Below, one piece after another: positions 55,326 through 64,000 of a DNA stretch of 64,000 nt (the first letter of the stretch is position 1; the number at the start of each line of letters is the position of its first letter). The stretch is from Monocercomonoides exilis (lineage: Eukaryota > Preaxostyla > Oxymonadida > Polymastigidae). The stretch is taken from NCBI GenBank assembly GCA_001643675.2, contig LSRY02000016.1, positions 1,426,001 through 1,490,000 of the forward strand. Reading direction: 5' to 3'. Under the pieces are notes generated by a model, which was given only the letters and a program-made list of their open reading frames with translations, was not told the origin of the DNA and searched no databases. A program made the translations under genes and the position numbers.

Positions 55326-56060
55326 TCAAATTGATTTCTTTTTTGGGAAGGAAGAGGATAAGTTGATGATTGAGGAAGTTTCATCAGAACTGGACCAGAG
55401 GAGTCTTTCATCGTGCTGCTGCACTTGAATGCTCTTTTGATGACAGAATGTTATAGCGCTGAATGAATTGATTGCAGGAGAGCTTCCACATGAGCAATAC
55501 TCTTCACAGTCATTAATGAAAAAAGTGTTTCGCAATGAGAACTCATCTCTAACTGCAGGACTGCAAATGCGTCTCAGTTCAGTGGCTGGCATATGTGTAT
55601 TCTGTGAGTGAAAAAAAAACTCAACACCCACATTTTCTTTTTTGAATTCTCTCCAGATTGTTGGATCTGCTTGAAAATCGTGTGAGTCGATTATAAGCAA
55701 GCAGTGTAATTCGTTGATTAACAAGCGATTTCTTCTTTCTTTGATCGAAGGGAGAAGTATTGAAAGTGCATATTTCCTTAACGTCGAAGATTTCATCCAT
55801 CCGCATTTGTTCCGGCATATTACAAGATTTGAAGATTGAAATAACTTTAACTCATCAGAGAGTTTAAGACTTGGCCACAGAATCACTGAAGGAAACGATT
55901 GACCATAGGCCACAACAACCGCAATCAAAGAAGGATTCTCCATTTTCCCTGCAGATTTGGTGAGATCAGGTTATGCATTTGCTCGAAGCATGACATTACG
56001 ATTGGAGCTATCAGGAACATTGAGCGATGACTTGTCCATGTTGAATATCAGTGCATTATT
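55326..56060 (-). pseudogene. DDE superfamily transposase relic (pogo/Tigger-like)
   Basis: On the minus strand the frame reads FNMDKSSLNVPDSSNRNV, then a stop (TAA), then PDLTKSAGK, and from the ATG at 55943 PSVILWPSLKLSDELK, NKCGWM, LLIIDSHDF and ELRRICSPAVRDEF. This order (NMD..., SNR, LPDE-like, GWM, LLIDxH, and a late basic stretch) matches the DDE_1 endonuclease domain of pogo/jerky-type transposases, which also have TA target sites. The first catalytic Asp (NMD) and second (IDSH) are visible; a usual HTHILQPxDV block is altered to QNTHMPATEL. One in-frame stop and missing 5' part show it is dead. It is a candidate source for the TA-flanked MITEs nearby. Confidence 0.55.
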
Positions 56061-56903
56061 ACAAATGCAGTTCTGATGCAATCCATCGAGCGTATCATTC
56101 AGGGGCTATCGAACTTATAGAAATGATACTGCAAGCCTGTTTGTGTCAACAATTATGGATACGAAATATTCAACTGGAGGAATATTTTGATGAAGTCGTA
56201 GGCTCCAAAAGCAGAAACTTTAACATTTGGCGTGCATTATGGGTTTTTATAACAAAAATGACATTTTCAATAAAATAAATGAAATTCAATGCATTTCAAA
56301 GATTATTAACACAAACTTGTTCACCCACTTTCTTGATGGTTCGGAATAAAACAAATTGTTTTCAAATATTAATATCGTTCAACACATTATGCTCTTTGTT
56401 TCCTATGATAACAGCAAACCATCTTGTTTTAGAAACCAATCTGCCTAACCAAATAGCCTAAGGAGCGTGATTAATTCGAATGTTTAAAATAAATTTCTTT
56501 TCAAAGAATCCACATAATCAAAGATCCATCATTGTCAAAATGATCCATTATCCACATAGGATTTCTAAATTGCCTGAACTTTTATGACTGCATTGCCTCA
56601 CGCAGCTTCAGTCGACTGGTGGTATATTTTTCAGTGACTTCGTTTTCCTTGTTCATTTTTTGTGTTTTGATCATTTAGCAAATCATTAATTCATTAATTT
56701 GTGATAAAAATTTTTATTGAATTTCATTTTTTAACATTGAATGCAATTTGACAGTATTTAAAGCCTTCGAATTTGTTTCTGACAAAATAAAAATAAGAAG
56801 CTTTTGACACTCTTTTATCCCTAATCAGAATAAGGTTATGCATATAAATTAATTAATTCGAATGTCAATAATTATCTCAAGAACCAAAAAAAAATACTGG
56901 ATA
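56061..56903. other. AT-rich spacer
   Basis: About 840 bp with no supported gene. The first part may hold the eroded 5' end of the transposase relic, but frames are broken. Confidence 0.35.
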
Positions 56904-57355
56904 CAGTCAAAACCGGATATTATCACATCGGATTTTGCACAACTTTTTGTGACTATATCCGATTGTGATAATATCCGATGATGCTTTACACAGAAAAAAA
57001 TAAAAATTAATTATAAATATAATCAATTTTGTGTCGATTTTTTTATTTTTTGAAATTCTGCACAAATACACTTTTTTTGATTAAAATAAAAATATTTATC
57101 TTTCATTCACATAATTAAAACTTATTTTAGCCTAATTATGAAAAGTCAAAATTTTCAATTATTGATCAAAAAAGCGATTTTTCAATGAAAAAATCACACA
57201 TAATAATAAAAAAATGTGATTATATATTTTCAGCCCCGTGATTGTGTGCGATGAAAAATGAATAAAAAACTGTCAAAAAATATCGGTGCATCGAAAAATG
57301 TGACTATAAACGAATGTGATACTATTCGAAGTGATTATATCCGGTTTAGGCTGTG
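56904..57355. mobile_element. TA-flanked MITE, mariner/pogo-like ends
   Basis: Begins CAGTCAAAACCGGATATTAT and ends with the reverse complement of CACAGCCTAAACCGGATATA. TA lies directly outside each end (56902-56903 and 57356-57357). CCGGATAT-like words recur inside near both ends. No ORF. The CAGT start and TA target fit the Tc1/mariner/pogo superfamily. Confidence 0.7.
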
Positions 57356-57357
57356 TA

Positions 57358-57759
57358 GTTAGTGTTAATAATGGTGGACACTTTCAATAACTGTGGACAG
57401 TTGCATTATCTCAACAACCGTTGATAATTGCTTTTTGACAATTAACCCAATTATTCCCTCAATGAATGTGAACTTATAAGTCATACAGAAATGAAACAAC
57501 TTGCTCTGCAGAATTTTGAAAAAAGCATTTTAAATTTTCGGAGAAACTTGAAAAATCTTATATCTCCGAGTTTCTCTGAAAATTTGAAATGTCTTTTATT
57601 TCATTCTGCAGAGCAAGTTGTTTCATTTCTGTATGACTTATAAGTTCATATTCATTGAGGGAATAATTGGGTTAATTGTCAAAAAGCAATTATCAACGGT
57701 TGTTGAGATAATGCAACTGTCCACAGTTATTGAAAGTGTCCACCATTATTAACACTAAC
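57358..57759. mobile_element. TA-flanked palindromic MITE, 402 bp
   Basis: Arms of about 150 bp are almost perfect (GTTAGTGTTAATAATGGTGG mirrored at the right end), then complementarity weakens towards the centre near 57558. TA flanks both ends, and its left TA is the right TA of the preceding element. No ORF. Confidence 0.75.
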
Positions 57760-57826
57760 TATATATCAAAACTTGCTATACGAAATATGAGATTGCTTTA
57801 ATAAAATGTTCAAATGAGGCAAAATA

Positions 57827-58185
57827 CAGTTTGCGCAAATAATACCGGACAAGATTGATATCTCAATAACCGCAAGAAGAAAAATTCTGATAATTTTCCA
57901 CAAAATATATCTCATCAACACAAACTCATGTGACATTCAAGACTTTTATAACTTTCTCGTTAATGTTCAGAAAAAAATTATTTTTGAAATCTGGGAAAAA
58001 CTTAAAATCCAATTTCTCCTTGATAGTGAAATATATTTTTTCTGAGTTCAAGCGAAGCTGTCCTGAAATTCTTATATGTCACGCGAGTTTGTATTGATGA
58101 GATATATTTTGAGGAAAATTTACAGAATTTTTCTTTTTGCGGTTATTGAGATATCGGTCTTGTCCGGTATTTTTTGCACAAACTG
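57827..58185. mobile_element. TA-flanked MITE, 359 bp, imperfect palindrome
   Basis: CAGTTTGCGCAAATAATACC at the left and its near reverse complement at the right, with further matching blocks (GATATCTCAATAACCGC; ATATATCTCATCAA). TA lies outside both ends (57825-57826, 58186-58187). The centre is unmatched. Third member of the row starting at 56904. Confidence 0.7.
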
Positions 58186-59035
58186 TATTTCATAACTGAC
58201 ATTTTCATTGAAGAATAATGCATTGTGGATGAACTTTTTGAGATAAGAAAAATACGATATGAATGGATTCATTTTTGAAATATGCGTGAAATTTTTTAAA
58301 AAATCACTTTTTTAGCCTGATCTGTCCCACAAAAAATAAGAACAAGAAATTTGTTTGCCTTTATTTATTCATTTTTAATTAAATCATCCTTTTTTTCTCT
58401 ATGGAAGAGTTTGGAGTTTTATTGTTAACAATATTCTATGTTAACACTAAATATTAAAAACATAATTGAAGTATTTAATTGTTTATTTTTGTTGTTTAAC
58501 TGAAACACGATAATTTCAAGTTTTTTCTTGTCTTTATCAGTGCTATGAGTTTTTTCTGTTTTTTATTTGTATAACAACAATGATTATCAATAAAACTTCA
58601 TTGAACATATGAATAGATTGTTTGTTAGCTTCATATCCGTTTATTTCGAAGTTTTTGTTGTTTCTTTTTTTTTTCTTTGAAACTTTTTATAAAACAAAAA
58701 GTGCACTTAGACATTTTGTTATAAACTCATTTGTGTAACAATTTATAGCAATTGATGATTGAAATGCATTCAAGGAAAAAAAATGACACTTTTAATGATC
58801 CTTATTTTAAGTTCTTATTTATCTTTGAAAACGAGACAACGAAAAAATGAGAATGAATTCTAATTGAATTTCAAAACTTTTTTCACACAAAGAACTGCAA
58901 TTTTCTTCGTTTATTTTAACTTTCATATTTATCTTCAATTCGAGAAGCATGTCTATTACTATTTCATTCTTCCCTTTACCGAAATCCCAACAAAAGAAGA
59001 AGAAGGGAAAAAGTATTCATCATGAAATGAACCTG
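58186..59035. other. AT-rich spacer
   Basis: About 850 bp with no supported gene or element end. Confidence 0.4.
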
Positions 59036-61700
59036 TTATTGATCCGTCATATATATCGGCTGTGACTGCAAAAAAACTGTCTGCAGTAGCAATGAATGAC
59101 ATCGAGAGATGGCTGCGGATTGTTGTATCTGAAGCAGCTGAGGTGAATGCAGATCACAAATAGTTGTTGTTGAAGGAGCAGCAGACGCTGAAGGGATATG
59201 TTGTGGAGCGTGCGGCGGTGCTGCATGGGGGTGTTGTACGTGTGTATATAATGTGAAGCTTTTGACGATTCTTTCGTTACCAATTGTGGTGCAGCCTCCG
59301 TCGCTTTCAGCGTCGGTGGGCACGAAGAAGGGGGGCAAGCGGAACTTTGCAGCGGCAGATGTGAATGCGATCTGTTTATAACATTACTGCTGGTGTCGCG
59401 ATCGCCTCAGATGAGGAGTGTGGCGGTGAGGCTGGACGATGAAGTGATGGAGCGAGGGGATGGAGTGTGTGAACAGGGGGAGATTGTGGAGAAAAGGCTT
59501 TCGGCACCTGGGCTGAGTATGGAGGAGGTGATTCTTTCGCCTGCAGCTACTGCACTTGTGAAATGTTAGGATAAAATAGGAAGAAGTGAGAAAAGGAAAA
59601 GGAGAAGATGAATCAGAAGGAGAATGGTGAAAGAAGGACAAGATCATCAGGATAAATCAAATGAATATTCTGGAGCCTGGCGAGAAGTCCAATGCAGAGG
59701 TGAAGGAGGTGAAGGAGCAGCTGGAAATGAAAGAGAATACGAAGCAGATTGATGTGAGGATTGAAAAGGAGAAGAAGCGCTTGACAAAGAAATGCATGGA
59801 GGGTTGGTGAATGTGAAAAGCGAAATATAGCTGGCTGTGAAAAGAAATCTTCTTGCCGCACTTTCTTTACTGTCTCTCTGTGTCACTTGATTGTTCCATC
59901 TTCGCTTTCGTTTATTCTATTTTGACTGTTGGAACAGAAACAATGGAAGTTTGCAGTGAACATCTGTGACAGCAGTGTTGCGATGCTTGGGGGAGACCAG
60001 AACTAGAAGGGGCTTGCTGTGAAAGTGGGGTTATCCTTTTTTACTGGAAAAATCAAACGATTCATGAATAAAAAGATGAGCAGAAGAAAATGAAGACCAC
60101 ACATGAAGAGACAGAAGAGCATCTGGCTGAGAATACGAAGGAGCTGAAAGAGAAGATGGAATGCGAGAATTTTGGTGGGGTTGGGAATACTGTGCAGAAG
60201 AGTGTGAAATTGAAAAAGATAGAAATGCAAGAGAACTATTTGAGATTCCCCTGTTTCTGCACAACGATCAGAAGAGAGACTGGGAGGACTGGATTTCTTC
60301 GAAAGTTCAAACAAGTGCAATTAAAGGGGAAGTGAAAACGAGTGTTGTGCAGCGGCTGTATATGCATCTTAAGCAGAAGATTGATCGCATTGACCGTGAA
60401 TGCTCGGAGTGGCCTGTGAATTTGTAAGGTGTGAACTGTGCAGGGTTGTCTGGAACAAGTGGTGAATCTTTGCCGGAGGGGCCGACAGCGATGGAGCGTT
60501 TGATGAGAGCAGTGTCAAAGTCGCTGGGGCAGGTGGCGTTAGAAACTGCACGTGTTCTTCAGATGCCTCCCGCACTGCAGTCTTCAATGCAGATGCAGCG
60601 GGTGATAACACCGCTGCAAAAGGAGCTGCAGCCGTGGGTGATATGATCTCTATCGAAGATCCTGGGGAAATATAGAGATAAGACCGAGATAGACGAAATC
60701 CGGGACAGAGACGTGTGCGTGGGAGTTGGTGAACTTTGTGTTCATGTGTTTTACGGAAAAGAACTCAGAGGAGAAGAAGAGCAAGGCTGTGCGATGAGCG
60801 ATTATCTACGATGTGGAGCTGTTCCGGAAGGACTTTGCAGTAATGCGGCTGTTTGAGAAGTTTGTAAGGGAGGAATTCGAAGGAGATAAGTTGTTGTTCT
60901 TCCTGTTTCCTCAACCAATTGCTGTTTGAAGGAGTGTTGGAGAAAAAAATAAAGATGATTTTGAGAAAATTTGAGGGCTGCAGCCTGATGAGATGAAATC
61001 AAAAGCTTCAGTCTTTCTGGAATTTTCATAGAATTACTTCAAAATAGAAGAAGCGAAATGAAAAATACGAAGAAGGCACCGTTTAATCCCATACGTTCTT
61101 GTGATGCATCAATTTCATCATCTTCTTCTACTTCAAAGGCGGTAAGAAGAGGATTCGCACAAGATTAAATGGAATCTCTTTTGTGTGCTCCATCTGCAGA
61201 CACTTCCAAAGCGTTCGTTGTCGATCTTCCGGGAAGCGTTTTGGTTATTTGTGTGCTGTTTACCATCATTTGAATCTGTTCATGAAACGCACTAGTGTAT
61301 TGATTTCTTCGCGTTGTGCCTGCAGTCACCAAATGTGTGCGATGTTGTTGACATGTGAGCTCTTCTGACGGCGTCAAAGAACAGAGTTGTTGTGAAGAAG
61401 GTGAGTCACAACTTTGATTGCTGAACCGTAGCAGAACTGTCGAGTGTTTGTGCTTCCGTGGGTGTCGGATGGTGAAGGTGTCGAGATTTAGTAAAGGCGG
61501 ATGGAAAAGGCTGTGCCATCTGTTGTGGCAAAGAACAAAGAGCAGCTAGGGTCGATCCAAATGGTAATGATACTGGTGGAGCTTGTAGTGCTGGAAAAGA
61601 AAGAAGAAGCAGAGGAAGGAGAAGGAATAGTTTGCGATTCATTTATGTTTTTTCCATCAGCAGAAGGAGTATTTTTCATCTGAAAGAGAAAAATCAAATA
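59036..61700 (+). pseudogene. gene relics, unknown family, copy 2 and neighbours
   Basis: Segment 59100-59380 repeats words of the relic at 50940-51215 (IERWLR; TLKGYVVERAAVLHGG; SASVGTKK) with stops between. Further plus-strand blocks follow in shifting frames: Lys/Glu-rich coiled-coil-like codons at 59660-59810, EIPLFLHNDQKRDWEDWISS with VVQRLYMHLKQKIDRIDREC (60250-60425), and MERLMRAVSKSLGQVALETA (60490-60640). The last blocks look like clean protein and may belong to one decayed gene. Local GC is higher than in the AT-rich flanks. Function unknown. Confidence 0.45.
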
Positions 61701-62264
61701 GAAACCAATGCGATCTAAGAAGAGGGTCGTTTGAAGAAAACGTGGAGCGAATATGAATGAGAATATGGAATGGACGTTTGAAGTCAGATGAGGAATTTAT
61801 GCATTTTGAAGCAGGTATTGAGGCAGAGGAGAAATATGATTATTCAGTATTTGAGGAGGTTATGTAACTGGAAAAAGACGATTGAAATATTTTCAGTTTC
61901 ACATTGTGTGTTTATGGACAAGTGGGTTTCCCTGAGGATGAATTCAGTTGAATTTTGTGTTTCTTCGCTTGCGTCTTTGCGAACATTCCAAAAAAATCAG
62001 TATCTTCTGTTTTCTTGAATTGAGGTTTCCTTTGAAACAATTTCCTTCTGCGCTGTTCTGGAACAACCGCTTCGTATTGAGGAATTCCATCTTCTGATTT
62101 TGTGCATTTGGCTCTTCGAGACTCCAGGCTTCTTCAAGAGGAACATTCCGATCAGCCTCGAAACTTCAGCCAATAATTGCAATGATGGAGCATTTTTTCG
62201 TACATCATATGATTTGACTAATGTTTCTGTGCATTTGATTTTTTCATTCAATTCCTATAGCTAT
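61701..62264. other. spacer with broken frames
   Basis: About 560 bp. A minus-strand frame at 62251-61997 (contains NAPSLQLLAEVSRLIGMFLL) has some protein-like composition but no family match. No gene called. Confidence 0.3.
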
Positions 62265-63920
62265 TTAACGATTTATAATTGTTCTTTCTTTCCCATCAAA
62301 GGCACACGCAAAAAGTGCAAAAGAAATATCATTTGTTGAAGAAAGAGAAAACATTGAAGTTGTGGAGATTGTCTTTTCCCAGTTCACGTTTTCCATTAGA
62401 AATATTCCACGCTGAACGTAAATCAATTCTGTCGAAAATGCCGTTTCTGCTGAAGGTCCGCTTCCTACAGATAAGTTCACTCCGCTTATATGCATTTCTC
62501 CTGCTCCTGTGATCTCAAACGGCCTTGACCCACGGTTATTCGGATGAACCGAGTCATGTACAAGGACAAAATCCCTTGCAGTCAATGAACCTGTTGAGAC
62601 TGAAAAAAGAGTCAACCAAGCTGCTTCCAATTCTGTTTCCACAGTTGCTATTGAATCACTTTGACCATATATCGTGTAAGCGTTTGTTCCACAGTCCACA
62701 CCCTTCGTTTCTCTTATCTTTTCTGAAAATACTTCAACATTGGTGACAAAGTCTTGAATCAGTTGGGTGATGCAATGGCTGATAGTGTTGCATGGATGGC
62801 TTTCATCCAACCCGCATGCATATGTGTCAATGGAATTTGGTTCTGTTTGCGCTGAGGAGATATATCTAATTCTTCCAAAATCGTTTCGCAGTTATTCACT
62901 TTTATCAGCAATAAAACGATGACTTGTGCTAACCCTGTTTCCTGTTTGTCTGGTGGAATAGCAGGTGGAATCAATGTTGTTTGCTGATGAACCATAAAGA
63001 ACAATATCGTGCACTCCTTTAACACATGGATCGTTGTGGAAAAAACAATAGAAAAACAAAACTCCATTATTATTTGCATTTATCTGTTGGCTTACTGCTC
63101 CTCCACACATTGAATGGCAATGACAAAAGAGACAATTCGAAATAGCAACTTGATCAGTGCATTTAAAATGTTCAATAGAACCACTTGTATCACTTGATGC
63201 TTTTCTTTCATCGGCAATTATCGAAAAATGCATTAATGGGTTATTCTTTTTGAAAAGTCACATATATTAAATTCACATTCAAATAAAAGATTTCATATTT
63301 TGCTCACATTACTGTTTCCACTCACGAATTCTCTTAAGAATGTTTGAAATGGCATTATCCAGAAATAGATTCCATATTAGTGAAGTTTAGTGTATGCCAA
63401 CGAAAATTTGAGCCAAATATGAAATTTTTGATTTATTTGAGAATTATTTATTTGCGACTTTTCAAAAAGAATGACCCAAATAATACGTTCTTTCTGTTTT
63501 CTGTTTTCGCTCTACCGAGTTCAATTGCACCTCCGTCATTGTGAGAGGAATAATTATTGTTTTGTTCGCTGCTCTTTGCAAACAAAAAAATAATTCGAAT
63601 GAAGAAGTGTCAAGATCTTTTAATATGCATTCTCACAAAACGTTAAAATTAAAATCAAAAGATGAAAATATAAGATCAGAAGAGTGAATATTCTTTTGGT
63701 AGATTATGCTTGTTTTTGTGATGAAGATTGTCCCACTTTGCAAATGAAGAGGAGATGTTGATTTTTGGTGGGAAGTGCTGGAATTCATCATTATATCTGA
63801 TTCGCCTTTAATAAGAAAAAACACAGAGGCAGAATATTCGACTGTCAAATAAATCGACTCGTTTGAAATCCAGAAAATGCAAAAAAAAATTTTATCTGTA
63901 TCAAATGAAACAAACTTCAA
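62265..63920 (-). pseudogene. frameshifted Pmp-like receptor relic split by a MITE
   Basis: Three pieces in different frames follow the order of the receptors at 11652 and 28789. At about 63230-62892: VAISNCLFCHCHSMCGGAVS and FYCFFHNDPCVKG. At about 62880-62265: DESHPCNTISHCITQ, VDCGTNAYTIYGQSDS, FSTELIYVQRGIF and FSLSSTNDISFALF, roughly half identical to the intact copy. Upstream of the MITE (63500-63540) NDGGAIELGRAKTENRK continues the same helix, and 63920-63633 is composed like the ectodomain start. Sequence similarity stops at about 62265, before the stalk, membrane segment and kinase tail. Frame changes and the insertion make it dead. The 5' end may lie beyond the window. Confidence 0.75.
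63237..63478. mobile_element. 242-bp MITE, family A copy 3
   Basis: Starts TGGGTTATTCTTTTTGAAAA and ends AAAAAGAATGACCCA, exactly 242 bp like the copies at 441 and 30725. Internal words (ATAGATTCCAT, AGTGAAGTTT) are shared with copy 1. It interrupts the receptor relic: beta-helix codons are found on both sides of it. Confidence 0.75.
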
Positions 63921-64000
63921 TTGTCACTCTTTGGGGAAATTCTTTGATCTTCAAAATTTTCATGTGAACTATTTCTTCCAAAATTCTTATCTTCCTGAAA

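Noticed and set aside
1-64000. CRISPR arrays, operons, bacterial promoters or ribosome binding sites
   Set aside because: Gene structure is eukaryotic with introns; no regularly spaced repeats were seen.
1-64000. tRNA or rRNA genes
   Set aside because: No cloverleaf or rRNA core sequence was recognised by eye; a tRNA could still be missed without a covariance search.

Overview
The window is nuclear DNA from an AT-rich, intron-bearing anaerobic protist. Genes carry short spliceosomal introns (about 45-230 bp). One gene encodes a fused ADP-forming acetyl-CoA synthetase, typical of amitochondriate protists. The large surface proteins are chlamydial-Pmp-like beta-helix proteins fused to a transmembrane segment and a degenerate kinase tail. 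The gene at 40440-41756 belongs to a family I associate with oxymonads. My best guess is an oxymonad (Preaxostyla) close to Monocercomonoides; this is inference, not proof.

Layout. 1-11651: two MITE-like elements, a UBL-UBA ubiquitin receptor, ADP-forming acetyl-CoA synthetase, a THP3/LENG8-type SAC3/GANP protein and an unrecognised protein divergent from it. 11652-28789: two tail-to-tail beta-helix receptor-pseudokinase genes whose 3' three quarters form an inverted repeat with two 6,628-bp, nearly identical arms and a 743-bp spacer. The left copy carries two frameshifts and the right copy is intact. 28790-32304: nested inverted-repeat transposons with no gene. 32305-37234: exportin-T. 37235-40439: no clear gene. 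40440-48415: a compact run of plus-strand genes: an oxymonad-type repeat protein, ATG8 with a 16-nt microexon, an L-type lectin cargo receptor, and a histidine-acid-phosphatase-like membrane protein that has lost its active-site motifs. 48416-64000: mostly decayed DNA, with gene relics, a truncated and a frameshifted Pmp-like receptor fragment, a DDE transposase relic, a 465-bp-arm palindrome, and a chain of three TA-flanked MITEs.

How genes relate. Two loci (ATG8, UBL-UBA) serve protein turnover. The lectin is a secretory cargo receptor. Exportin-T and the THP3-like protein act in RNA export or processing. The acetyl-CoA synthetase makes ATP. The most unusual signal is the receptor pair: a shared, almost identical stalk, membrane segment and cytoplasmic tail joined to unrelated-looking N-terminal ectodomain halves, which suggests diversification by segmental duplication or gene conversion. 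Exon structures were assembled by hand from reading frame, GT/AG signals and family conservation; none is confirmed by transcripts.
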